A model generated the notes under the pieces. That model saw nothing but the letters and a program-made list of their open reading frames with translations. It did not search any database and was not told the DNA's origin. DNA of 64,000 bases from Pomphorhynchus laevis (Eukaryota > Acanthocephala > Palaeacanthocephala > Echinorhynchida > Pomphorhynchidae): positions 1 to 64,000 of the forward strand of contig WNNJ02002050.1 of NCBI GenBank assembly GCA_012934845.2. The letters run 5' to 3'. Positions 17,170-27,486 of the stretch are shown piece after piece. Made by a program: the position numbers and the translations under genes. The first letter of the stretch is position 1. Each line of letters starts with the position of its first letter.

Positions 17170-17400
17170 GTAATTGAGGCGGAGTCGAAAAAAAAACTAT
17201 TTAGTTATTTAGTAACTATTATAATGTTTCAGCCCCGATTCATCGACCCAACATAGCAATGATATAAGTACATGTTAATGATGTATTTATTCTTTGGTAA
17301 TTTAATTATTTAGCAAAATAGGCAACAGAGAGTAGTTATCTATTATCCATTAAAAACATTTCTCCGCTAACGAGTTTAAATATTTAAATATTTAAATATT
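17170..17400 (+). repeat. Structured-repeat family copy 3, decayed
   Basis: Recognisable from GTTTCAGCCCCGATTCATCGACCC, CAACATAGCA, GTACATGTTAATGATGTATTT (the hairpin) and TTATCCATTAAAAACATTT. The 5' half of the core is lost and the stems are incomplete. Confidence 0.6.
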
Positions 17401-17639
17401 TAGTTTTTATATTTAGATGATTAATATTATATAATATATAAAGATGTATAATAAATATAACATATAATATATATTTAAACATATATTATATATTATATGT
17501 TATTATAATAACGTTATAACTTTGATGATTTTACAATTTTTATGATTTTAATTTTATTGTATGCTAGTTTGAACAACAACTTAAACAACTTAAAACATCA
17601 TAGACATAAACGGAGTTAAAAGGCTATCATTTATTTCAG

Positions 17640-18180
17640 TATTAAAAATAGTTATTTAATAGATATTTCACTATCAAATAATTAGATATTTAATTTAATT
17701 TTACTTATTTAGGAAATTACTTTTTCGATAATACAATGTCACATAAATCAGATATTACATTATTAAATAATTAAGTATTTAATTTGATTTTAGCTAGTTT
17801 GGAAATTAATTTTTTGATAATACACAATGTCACACATAAATCAGATATTTCACTATTAAATAATTAAATATTTAATTGGATTTTACTTATTTAGGAAATT
17901 ACTTTTTCAATAATACACGATGTCACATATAAATCAAATATTGCATTATTAAATTAGTAAATATTTAATTTGATTTTAGCTAGTTTGGAAATTACTTTTT
18001 CGATAAAACACAATGTCACATATAAATCAGATATTTCATTAAATAATTAAATATTCTAATCTGATTTTAATTATTTACGGAATTACTTTTACGATTATAC
18101 ACAATGCCAGATATAAATCAGATATTACATTATTAAGTCATTAAATATTTAATTTGATTTTAGTTATTTAATATTAGAAT
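17640..18180. repeat. Minisatellite of about 92-bp units with two alternating unit types
   Basis: The block GGAAATTA begins at about 17712, 17801, 17894, 17987 and 18080 (spacing 89-93). Units alternate between a TTACTTATTTAGGAAATTAC type and a TTAGCTAGTTTGGAAATTA type, each followed by ACAATGTCACATATAAATCA. Alternation A-B-A-B-A' points to amplification of a dimer. Confidence 0.8.
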
Positions 18181-18413
18181 AATATTATAATGCTACAAAT
18201 TGAAACACAATATACCGATTGTAATTTAAGCAACGATATAGATTACTTCACATAAATATAAGTAGACATTTGTCGTTCTAGTTGTCATGGAAATATTGAC
18301 GAATTATTTGAATTTATTTGGATTTTGCCTCCCCATGACTGATGTTTAAAAGCTCATGTAACCAAATTGACATGTATTTAGCTTAAAATCGAAACGTAAT
18401 ATGGGAGCAGTAA

Positions 18414-19475
18414 AAGTGTTCTCAGCATGTGGATCGCGACCCTATTGAGAGATAATATGGGATTGAATGACGATTCAGTTAATTTTGTTTGGGATTAAAT
18501 GACGATTTGCCAAGGTCGCTTAAAATTATCGGAAATGTGTGGTTTGTCTATTCTAACGTGTAGAAATTTCTATTGTACAAATTTGTAAAACTTGTGCAAC
18601 CCTTTTCCATCGATTAGCCAAGACGATTAGCCAAGGTCGCTTAAAATTATCGGAAATGTGGGTTTTGTCCATTTTAACGTATAGAAATTCACTGGACTAT
18701 CTGTCAGGTGAATAAATTAAATAAAATAATTATTATAATAAATTAGATAATTTTTATTTAGTTTCCATATCACTTATGTATATAATATAATTATTCAACT
18801 GTAAATGGGAATTAGTTATCTGTAAATATCATAAAGATAGATATTAAAAGATAAGAATCCATTTAGATTCTTAATGTAAATTTAAAAAGTTACTTTCTGA
18901 TAGGAAATATTTTGTGTAATGAGATTCTGTTACTGTTGAAAAGTAAGGCTTGGTACCGAGATATACTAATGAATCTCACAGTTATAAATATGAGATTACA
19001 TAAACGAGTTAAAGTGACTAGGTGTTACTTCTATATAATAGATCATGATGTTCATGATATTTGAAAAATAATTATAAAAGGAAACAACCGTTCAATCAAA
19101 TTCAGCTTATAGGATACTCACTGCTATTTCGGTGTTAATAAAAATACGCATGTCTGAATGGGATTTTACTGAAGTTTGACCCAACATCGGTATATAAAAG
19201 TATATTCATATCAGCAAAAAACCAATGTACTGGGCATCTAAATCATTCACAAAAACTCCAAATGTCATTGCAAGAATCTTAATTTTCTTAAGCAAAGGCG
19301 ATGTTAGCTCTAACATAGCGGTTCTTAACATGTGGATCACTTCTATGTTGGGGTCGAAGCATGATTTGCCATGATTTGCCAAGGTCGCTGAAAATTAATG
19401 AAAATGTGGGTTACGTCTAACGTGTAGAAATTTTTATTTTACAAATTTGTAAAACTTGTACAACCCTTTCCTAAT
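18414..19475. repeat. Dispersed repeat in three direct copies
   Basis: Copies at 18414-18605, 18614-18700 and 19312-19475 share CCAAGGTCGCTTAAAATTA, GGAAATGTG, TCTAACGTGTAGAAATTT and ACAAATTTGTAAAACTTGT; two also carry a preceding CATGTGGATC block. Non-coding; family unknown. Confidence 0.65.
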
Positions 19476-19479
19476 TGGT

Positions 19480-20440
19480 ACTTTTACAATAATCGTCATT
19501 CTAAGGTAGATGTTACAGATACCTGATTATAATGATTTCAAGCATTTTTATTATCGTAGCATATTTTTAACAGTTTAAATGAACGTCTATTAAATTGCAT
19601 AGCGGATTTTCCTTAATGCGGATTTAAATAATCCCGGAAACTTGCACCAACGCCCCATCCTTGGATTGATCAATTTAGAGTCTGTTACATAACTGAGGTT
19701 CCAATCACATTACACGATAGTCGGTAGTCTCGACATAAAGTGCTTGAGAAATCTTAAACTACCCAGCCGTGTTACTCGGATTTTATAATCCGATTATAAC
19801 ACGGATTTAACACGGATTTTATAATCCGTGTTACTAAAGGTAATATTTTCAATATGATACAACCCGTGAAAATAAATCTTAAACAAAATAACATTAAAAA
19901 TATAATGTTGATTTTTTACGTTACGGTGAACTTGAATCTATGAAGCCAAAGAGAATAAAACGTCATTTTGGTAGCAAACATCCGAATTTTGCCACAAGGG
20001 CCCCGAGTATTTTAGATGTAAAACTAATATAGTCAAGAAATCAAGACTTGTCTATCTAGTTGATATTTTTGCCATTTCGAATGATTTAAATTTATCACTG
20101 CGAAAACCAAATGTAATATGCCTCCATTCATCTGAAAATATCCGTTATTCTATATGGATCTTTAGCATTGGCAAGCAAAATTGGACTAGAATAAAATATA
20201 CATGTTGCCAACTTTATCTGCTTTCTATAAAGAAAATTCGATTGAACTTGAAAAACGGGATACAACGATAATTTATGTGAAAGAACATTTGTTTATGCTT
20301 GTGACCGAATTTTCATCAAACTTTACAAATCTACCAGGCATCTTGTTTGCATTTGCCAGTAGTTCATTCACAGTCAAAGTTGAAGATGTTCCCGAGACAT
20401 CACAGAATTTATTAAACTCATTAATAGTAATGAGACAACC
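19480..20440. other. Spacer with one unassigned open frame
   Basis: Mostly featureless AT-rich DNA. An open frame of 92 codons from ATG 20202 to 20480 (plus) encodes an unrecognised peptide (FYKENSIELEKRDTTIIYVK near the start). Its last part overlaps a repeat also found at 19862-19930 (AAACAAAATAAC ... TTTTACGTTACGG), so it is probably not a gene. Confidence 0.3.
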
Positions 20441-20505
20441 CATAAAAATGAATCTCAAACAAAATAACGTAAAAATATAAAGATGATATTTTACGTTACG
20501 GTTTT
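19862..20505. repeat. Direct repeat pair, about 70 bp
   Basis: 19862-19930 and 20436-20505 share ACAACCC.TAAAAAT.AATCT.AAACAAAATAAC and TTTTTACGTTACGG, about 575 bp apart. Their role is unknown; they could be termini of one old element or two copies of a dispersed repeat. Confidence 0.5.
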
Positions 20506-21045
20506 AAATCAACAGTTACAACATGAATTGAGAAACCTCTATCCCTGCTGACAGTGACGATTTATCTTCACTGTCAGTTACACAATTCTTGATCGTGTTT
20601 GCAGTCATATACTGTTATTTCTAAGACTAAGTTGTGTCTTCTTTCATTTCCAACAAGTCTTGGAGAAAGCAGGGTGTTCCAGCCTGTTAGTGATCACGTA
20701 TAATTACATAAATCAACTAAATACAAAACTATATCTTCGTTGTGCCGTTGTAAAGACTGCCCCAAGAATTCAAGATCTGGTTAAATAGAAACAAGCTGAA
20801 CCTTCGCACTGACGTTGGCTTATTCCATTTCCTGACAAAACTTCTTACGATGTTGGGGGTCGCAACATCGTAAGGAAAGAAAAATAATTTAACAGTAACA
20901 CCTTTATGACGAAACAAAATTAAATAAAATAATTACAACGCAAAACGAAAATAAAAAGAATTTAATCGAAGTTACTATTCTAAAAATTGAAACAAACAAA
21001 ATTAACAAATTTTATTTTTTTAAGCGATGCTACAAGCTACTGACC
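20506..21045. other. Spacer, nothing assigned
   Basis: AT-rich sequence with no convincing gene. A short minus-strand frame at 20729-20917 has no recognisable domain. Confidence 0.4.
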
Positions 21046-21108
21046 AATTGAGCATTTCCTTAGTGAGGAAATGCTCAATTGTTCATATTTTCTAAAATAT
21101 GAACAATT
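21046..21108. repeat. Two adjoining perfect hairpins
   Basis: Hairpin 1: AATTGAGCATTTCCT (21046-21060), 5-nt loop, perfect complement at 21066-21080. Hairpin 2: AATTGTTCATATTTT (21077-21091), 2-nt loop, perfect complement at 21094-21108. They share four bases (AATT), so the two stems compete at their junction. Possibly a cruciform-forming site or the footprint of a foldback insertion. Confidence 0.8.
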
Positions 21109-21454
21109 TTTTAGAATAATTTTTTTACAAATTTACTGCAATTTAGTAATTTACTGACAAATTGATTGGTTTAATTTTGCATTTTTAAAGAAGAATCAAC
21201 AAACATAAATTTATTTTTATTCTTTTTGCTAGATGCTGATAGTACATAATAAGCTAATTCCGTATTTGCAACACACAAAACAGATAATGAAAATTTTACT
21301 TTTTATTTACATCTTAAAGGAAAAATATATCTAAATATTTAGAAAAGAAATATTTTAATATTTATTAAAGAGAAAATATATTTAGTATAGAGACATATTT
21401 TCACAACCAAACATATTTTCTGCTTTAAAAAATAACATACAGCAATTATATTTT

Positions 21455-21694
21455 GCAATACAGCGACGAATAAAGCAATGAATATAGCAATAAATATAGC
21501 AATGAATATAGTAGCAATGTAATTAATAGCAATGAATATAGCAATGGATATAGCTATGAATATCGCAATGAATATAGCAATGAATATATCAGTGAATATA
21601 TCAATGGATATAGCTATGAATATCGCAATGAATATAGCAATGAATATATCAGTGAATATAGCAATGAATAAAGCAATGAATATCGCAATGAATA
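21455..21694. repeat. 12-bp satellite, left part
   Basis: About 20 units of GCAATGAATATA and variants (with ATATCAGTGAATATA and ATCGCAATGAAT subtypes). The array reads as MNIAMNIS or its antisense in several frames, which is a by-product of the repeat. It continues at 23283 beyond the transposon, so one array was split by the insertion. Confidence 0.9.
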
Positions 21695-21944
21695 CAGAGT
21701 ATTTCATTATTATAGACCCCTTTTTGCATTATTATAGACCCCTTTTTGCATTATTATAGACCCCTATTTGCATTATTATAGACCCCTATTTGCATTATTA
21801 TAGACCCCTATTTGCATTATTATAGACCCCTATTTGCATTATTATAGACCCCTATTTGCATTATTATAGACCCCTATTTGCATTATTATAGACCCCTCCT
21901 TCAGGTTGCTTTGGTTTATATTTAAATAAAAATTTTACCCAAGA

Positions 21945-22190
21945 ATGAATACTCAAAATTCGGAAACCAGCAGAGAACATGAAGAAGAAATACGTAAAAA
22001 GAGACAAGTGATTACCAGAAACATTATAGAATGTTTTCTCAATCAGCAGGGAAAGGACTTAACCTTTAAGGACATGTCTTCTACATTAAACCTATCAAAA
22101 AGTACAGTAAAAAGGTTACATAAGAAATATCTCAATGGGGATTTTGTTGATTTAACAAATTTTAAAACTGCTGGAGAAAAAAAACAGTGA
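21945..22190 (+). CDS. Transposase N-terminal part (helix-turn-helix)
   Basis: An 81-codon frame from ATG 21945 (MNTQNSETSREHEEEIRKK). Residues about 20-70 read as a DNA-binding HTH (LTFKDMSSTLNLSKSTVKRLHKKY), which would bind the TIR repeats. It ends GEKKQ-stop directly after an A8 run (22177-22184). The catalytic part follows in the -1 frame, so the full enzyme needs a -1 shift at this run or the run has changed length by mutation. The A AAA AAA phasing at the run is suitable for slippage, and frameshifting at A-runs is known in some IS630-type elements. Confidence 0.85.
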   Translation: MNTQNSETSREHEEEIRKKRQVITRNIIECFLNQQGKDLTFKDMSSTLNLSKSTVKRLHKKYLNGDFVDLTNFKTAGEKKQ

Positions 22191-22996
22191 ACTTGAAAAA
22201 TTTGTCGTTTGAGAAAAGCATTTTATCTACAGAGATAGCTTCTAACCCATGCGCAAGTTTAAAAACACTGCCATCTACTCTTTCTTCATACAATGCTTTA
22301 GGTTCCTATTCCATTTCAACCGTCTCAAGAATCATAAAGAAAATGAATTACACAAGGAAGACGCTGACCTTGGTTCCGATAAATAGAAACAGTAACATCA
22401 ACAAAACAACAAGGGCCCAATATGGAACAACTATCAATACGATTGCCGATGACAGATTGATTTTTCTTGACGAATCTGGGTTTAATCTACATTTGCATCA
22501 GAAAATGGGGTATTCGCCAAAAAATACGAAGTGTTTTATTAATGTCCCAAATTCGAAAGGTGTAAATGTTTCACTGCTGTGTGCTATAACAACTTTTGGT
22601 GTTTTCGCACATAAAATCAAAATCGGAAGTTTTAAATCTATTGATATTATAGAATTCATTTCTTCAAAGTTTCCACCGTTAGAAAGCAACAACAGGAAAT
22701 ATGTAATAATGGACAACGCATCCATACACAAGAGAGCCGAGGTTCGCGAAGCGTTTAACATGAAAAACTACATACTTATGTTCTTACCTCCGTACTCTCC
22801 TCAGCTCAATCCTATTGAGGAATTCTTTGCATGTCTAAAAGCAAGAGTCAAACAACGACCCGCATCTACCAATCATCAAATGCTTATTGGTGTAATTAAT
22901 GACATAGTTACAAATGATAACTTCATAATGACTGGATACTTTGAACCTATGAGAAGATGGGTTTTACAAGCAATTGTACATGCTGATTTTATTTAA
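22187..22996 (+). CDS. Transposase catalytic part (DD34E)
   Basis: Open from the A8 run onward; the first in-frame ATG is not at the 5' end, which fits expression by frameshifting from the upstream frame. After a second HTH-like region (STVSRIIKKMNYTRKTL) come the catalytic blocks: LIFLDESGFNLHL (first Asp), VIMDNASIHKRAE (second Asp) and LPPYSPQLNPIEEFFACLK (Glu), with 34 residues between the second Asp and the Glu. The C-terminus is MRRWVLQAIVHADFI. The frame is otherwise undamaged. A cut-and-paste transposase; its closest style is IS630/Tc1 rather than classical mariner (DD34D). Confidence 0.9.
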   Translation: MNLKNLSFEKSILSTEIASNPCASLKTLPSTLSSYNALGSYSISTVSRIIKKMNYTRKTLTLVPINRNSNINKTTRAQYGTTINTIADDRLIFLDESGFNLHLHQKMGYSPKNTKCFINVPNSKGVNVSLLCAITTFGVFAHKIKIGSFKSIDIIEFISSKFPPLESNNRKYVIMDNASIHKRAEVREAFNMKNYILMFLPPYSPQLNPIEEFFACLKARVKQRPASTNHQMLIGVINDIVTNDNFIMTGYFEPMRRWVLQAIVHADFI

Positions 22997-23282
22997 ATTA
23001 AATACCTTTTTATATTTTTAGTTTTAAAATTATATTATGGTTATTCGTAAAAATAACATGAACCAAAGCAACCTGAAGGAGGAGTCTATAATAATGCAAA
23101 TAGGGGTCTATAATAATGCAAATAGGGGTCTATAATAATGCAAATAGGGGTCCATAATAATGCAAAAAGGGTTCTATAATAATGCAAATAGGGGTCTATA
23201 ACAATGCAAATAGGGTTCTATAATAATGCAAATAGGGGTCTATAATAATGCAAAAAGGGGTCTATAATAATGAAATACTCTG

Positions 23283-23770
23283 TATAGCAATAAATATAGC
23301 AATGAATATAGCAATGAATATAGCAATGAATAAAGCAATGAATATAGCAATAAATATAGCAATGAATATAGCAATGAATAAAGCAATGAATATATCAGTG
23401 AATATAGCAATGAATATAGCTATGAATATCGCAATGAATGTAGCAATGAACATATCAGTGAATATCGCAATGAATATAGCAGCGAATATAGCAATAATGT
23501 AGCATTGATTATAGCAATGAATATAGCAACGAATATAGCAATAAATTAGCAATGAATATAGCAATAAATTAGCAATGAATATAACAATGGATATAGCTAT
23601 GAATATCGCAATGAATATAGCAATGAATATATCAGTGAATATAGCAATGAATATCGCAATGAATATAGCAATGAATAAAACAACGAATATAGCAACGAAT
23701 ATGGCAATAAATTAGCAATGAATATAGCAAATAAATTGCAATTAATATAGCCATTAATATAGCATTGAAA
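23283..23770. repeat. 12-bp satellite, right part
   Basis: Continuation of the GCAATGAATATA array after the transposon, about 40 units, becoming irregular after 23500 (GCAATAAATTAGCAATGAAT variants). Long open frames here on both strands only reflect a period divisible by three. Confidence 0.9.
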
Positions 23771-25435
23771 TAATACAATATATAAATATCAAATATATAC
23801 TCGTCATTGACTTAAATTAATTTTTAAGTATTTCTAAATACGCCATACATCCCATGTACATGTAAATTATTAAATCGTTTAGCACTTGAAAAAATCACAC
23901 GGACTGATTTAGAAATTACTTGCAACCAGTGAATCTAACTTATTACCTAAAATATTGTTTTAAAGTGAGCATGTGTTTTCACGTTAATAGATATATTTTC
24001 ACTTTGACATTTATTTAGTTTCGAGATATCTTTTCAAAACCAAATATTTTTTTCAGCTTTAAAATAGCAATACATATTTGCCTGGATAATATCCCATTTC
24101 GAACTTTGATATTCACGAGTATTTATATTAGACTGTTACTAACATCCGTCCGGCGAACCTGTTCAAACTCTAGCTCGTTAGAGCCGCACTTACACTTTCG
24201 GTAGCCACTGTGACTTTCAAGTTAGTTGCTTTTAGCAGTTTATCATAAAGTTACACCAATCTACATATTAATAAAACACATATATGAAATTAAGTTAATA
24301 ATTTTAGTTTTTCAAGTACGTTTAAATTCTTAGCTGAAAATAATTACAATATGTTTCTTAACACAAGAATGTACTTGGCAAAAATATATAAAAACGAAAG
24401 AGGACAATACATAAAATGTCCTCAGCCATGGAAAGAAATAAAAATTCAATAAAATAATGTATTTTCGAAAAATTAATTCATATTTTATTCTGTTAAATAT
24501 AAATTGACTTTTTTAATTACAAATAGAATTAAAATACAGACATTTGTCTATTTTCAAATATATGCTTACATCTGCGGACTGCATTTTTAGCTAATGTGAA
24601 TTGAGCGTACTTTGCGTTTAACAAAAATGATAATTGTTATGCAAGTAAAATTTATCTACTTAATCTATTGAAACATACGCAAGTTGTGTCAGCACTTAAA
24701 GTAGAAAGACCTGATATGAATTCATATCACAAAATACAAATATACAGTAAAGGATAGTTAATGCAGATGGTGTATTTGTAAATGGAAACACTAGCTTTAT
24801 TAATAGTAAAGATAATATTAACTAAGATTTACAAAAGCGTTCCTTAGATATTTGTAATATATTGTATAGAGCCTCGGAAGTGTGAAGGTATGCTGGACTA
24901 GTGTTACTTTCTAAGCGTAACTTGGAACTTGAAAAACCTAGCAAAAACGTATTAACATTCCTGTCTGGTAAAACATGTGAAGACAAAGCTTATCAGAAAC
25001 ATGAAATATGAACGTGTTACACATGGTTTGGATTCGATCTTGCAAAGACATTTCGTATAATTTAAATAATAAAGGTTCATATCATGATTTGCTGAGTAAA
25101 TCGTGATGAAATAAAGTCAATTCGGGAAAAATTCGACTTTATATTTTAACTATGTAACCAGTGATACGAATCGCCGTAAATCTTTTCGACAAATAAATTC
25201 TTAATATGCCATAATAGTGATTAAGCGGGATGTAAAATGATAATTTAACAGACAATTGTTAAAAATGAAACCACTTTTTTACTATCAACGCAATGATGAT
25301 ATTAAAACAAAAAATTATAAAGATGAAGTCAAAGTTTGACTTTATTATAAATAAAGTCAAAGTCACAAACGTATTATTTTAAATTATATAGTGACCTAAA
25401 TTAAATAGTAAACTTCATGTAATGTTATTCGTTAG
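23771..25435. other. AT-rich spacer, no gene seen
   Basis: About 1.7 kb with no long open frame, no shared repeat and no recognisable RNA gene. A locally GC-richer patch (24140-24230) has no identifiable content. Confidence 0.5.
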
Positions 25436-25625
25436 ATAACGGGCAGATCAGCTAACTGAGTATTTTATAAAATCGATAAAAATCTATAAAAATTAATATT
25501 AAATCTTAATATTAATATTAATATTAATATTAATTTAATATTAATATTAAATTAATATTAAATATTAATATAAAAATTATAATTAAATCTATAAAAATAC
25601 ATATATTTTTTTATTTATTTATAAA
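25436..25625. repeat. Structured-repeat head and (TTAATA)n microsatellite
   Basis: CAGATCAGCTAACTGAGTAT at about 25448 matches the head block of the structured repeats. It is followed by AT simple sequence (ATTAATATTAATATTAATAT) at 25490-25570. Confidence 0.6.
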
Positions 25626-25689
25626 ATAAATAAAAAATAATGATAAATAAAATTTTAATAATTAAATAAATAACATACGATGTTATAAC

Positions 25690-25743
25690 ATACGCGTTTC
25701 GCGCTAACAGAGCTTATCAGTACCATTAGAGCGAAACGCGTAT
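25690..25743. repeat. CpG-containing inverted repeat
   Basis: ATACGCGTTTCGC (25690-25702) and GCGAAACGCGTAT (25731-25743) are perfect inverted copies of 13 bp around a 28-bp spacer, in an otherwise AT-rich region. Confidence 0.8.
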
Positions 25744-25986
25744 ACATTGTTGAAGTTTGTCGTCACACATAGGATGACTGGGCATACACAGCGACTTTGA
25801 ATATTGCGAGAATAATTCGGTTCTATTTCTTGATCTGATGAGGATATATAGAATGCTGCCTGGTGTTTATGCCTCTTCATGAGAGGAAAGCATAGTGATT
25901 TACTTATGAGTACACCATTGGGTGTCCCAGGAAAAATATCGACTATTCAGACAAATATTTGATTGAACATTTCGGTTTTTGCGGAA

Positions 25987-26255
25987 ATCGCTTAAACCTT
26001 CTTCAACTTATTGTATGTTGAGAAATAATTAACATACAAAAAGCTGAAGAAGGTTTAAGCGATAGACTATTGTTTTAGTCATGTATAAGTTGAGAGATAT
26101 AAAAAAAAATTGAAAAAAACCCAGCAAAAGCGAAACGTCTTTTATAATTATATTATTTTTGTCGGTGTAAATCAGAACATAATTGAAAAAGCCCAGCAAA
26201 GGGCGAAACGTCTTTTATAATTCTGTTATTTTTGTCGTTGTAAATCAAAACACAA
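25987..26255. repeat. 33-bp inverted repeat followed by a 72-bp tandem duplication
   Basis: Arms 25987-26019 and 26031-26063 (ATCGCTTAAACCTTCTTCA and its complement) are inverted with about two mismatches around an 11-nt loop. Right after, 26108-26180 and 26181-26255 are direct copies sharing CCCAGCAAA and GCGAAACGTCTTTTATAA. The GCGAAACG block also occurs in the inverted repeat at 25.7 kb, so the three may be parts of one element spanning 25.69-26.26 kb. Confidence 0.6.
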
Positions 26256-26399
26256 ATATTGAAATGTTTTCCAACGTGGGTCCCGGCGATAGCATATATT
26301 ATATTATTATATATTAATAAAATTATATTTATATAAATATATTTTTTATTATATAAAAAATAAATAATAAATATATAATAAATAAATATATTTATATTT

Positions 26400-26960
26400 A
26401 TATAACGATAAATTTAACATTTAAAATAAAAGAAATCAATTTTTATGTATTGACTAATAAATAACAGACGATGTATCATAATTAGGATTAGAGGTCATCA
26501 GGGGGAACTGCTATGTTATCAGGTTTCTGCCCTATTCATCAACTCAACATAGCAGCGGGGCCAAATACATGCTAATGCCGTATTTCCTCTGATGAAATTT
26601 AATTATATATATCTTATCTAATACAAAGCATATTATATATTATCCATAAAAAATTTCGCTTAATAGTTAAAATTCATTTTTGTACATTATTTTGTTGATT
26701 TGTATATTGCAAGTTCAATCTTTTAATAATATTTTTTCATTTATCCTTCTCCATTAAAAATAGAAATAAAATTCATCAAACTTGAAAATAAGCATAAAAA
26801 TAATAACGTCGTAACCAATAATACATAGTTTCAGTCTTTCTGACATAGGTTATATCACCGGGAACCAGTCTACAGGTCAATAATAACTTGTGAGTAGAAC
26901 AAATCAGACCAGCTAACTGAGTCTACGTATTTTATACTATATGTAAATTAAAAAGATGAT
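26400..26960 (+). repeat. Structured-repeat family copy 4, with full tail
   Basis: Core at about 26470-26625 (stem A CTGCTATG 26508-26515 with CATAGCAG 26548-26555; outer stem TCATCAGG from 26495 with TTTCCTCTGATGA). Tail TTATCCATAAAAAATTT, then about 230 bp later ACCGGGAAC ... GTCAATAATAACTTGT and CAGCTAACTGAGTCTACGT (26933). The last block is the family's head sequence, so either a new unit starts here or the element ends and begins with the same block. Stem B is weakened in this copy. Confidence 0.75.
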
Positions 26961-26985
26961 TCATTTTAATAATGTACGGTTAGTT

Positions 26986-27300
26986 CCTTCACAAATTAGA
27001 ATTTACTGGAATATGGGTTAAATTATTGGCATAATCGTTATCAAATTAAATTGAAAAAGTCAATTGAAAAAATGTCAATTGACTTTCCTTCACAAATTAG
27101 AACTTACTGGAATAAGGGTTAAATTATTGGCATAATCGTTATCGAACTAAATTGAAAAAGTCAATTGAAAAAATGTCGATTGACTCTCCTTCACAAATTA
27201 GAACTTACTGGAATAAGGGTTAAATTATTGGCAGAATCGTTATCGAACTAAATTGAAAAAGTCAATTGAAAAAAAGTCAATTGAAAATGCATTTTCAATT
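26986..27300. repeat. 101-bp tandem repeat, three units
   Basis: CCTTCACAAATTAGAA starts at 26986, 27087 and 27188. Each unit ends in AAAAAGTCAATTGAAAAA and GTCAATTGAC-type palindromes. Units 2 and 3 are more alike than unit 1, and the last unit trails into TCAATTGAAAATGC. Confidence 0.85.
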
Positions 27301-27486
27301 AAATTGAAAAGGCATTAGCATTGTTGTATTTTAAGAAAATTGAAATATCACGGATGGAAAATGTCATGCCAAGTAAACAAATATATAATTACATAGACAC
27401 AAGCAAGGAAAGACTAAAAACCTGTTAACAAATTACTAAGGCGTATACATTAAAATTGAACTTTTCTGGTCTGTATAAATATACCA

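Larger units (their letters stand above)
21695..23282 (+). mobile_element. Tc1/mariner-IS630 superfamily transposon with 222-bp TIRs
   Basis: A 1588-bp element flanked by TA duplications (21693-21694, 23283-23284). The TIRs are 21695-21916 and 23061-23282, equal in length, outer end CAGAGTATTTCATTATTATA, inner end CAGGTTGCTTTGGTT. Each TIR is built from nine 22-bp repeats (GCATTATTATAGACCCCTAT-type), presumably transposase-binding sites. The interior encodes a DD34E transposase in two overlapping frames. The element sits inside the 12-bp satellite. Good TIR symmetry and open frames suggest a recent copy. The TA target and DD34E triad place it in IS630-Tc1-mariner; the exact subfamily is unclear. 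Confidence 0.93.

Noticed and set aside
20202-20480. 92-codon frame as a host gene
   Set aside because: Its 3' third lies in a repeat also present at 19.86 kb and no domain is recognised; kept only as a note.
21704-21895. Regular 22-bp repeats resembling a CRISPR array
   Set aside because: There are no unique spacers: the whole 22 bp repeats, the same array appears inverted at 23.06-23.28 kb, and the context is a eukaryotic transposon TIR.
21530-23570. Long frames reading MNIAMNIAMNIS and FIAIFIAIF on both strands
   Set aside because: They are translations of a 12-bp satellite; the period is divisible by three, so all frames stay open. Not genes.
25832-25895. Hammerhead at ATCTGATGAGGATAT with a later GAGGAAAGC
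   Set aside because: The segment before GAAA forms its own hairpin (CCTCT/AGAGG) and does not pair with the bases after CTGATGA.
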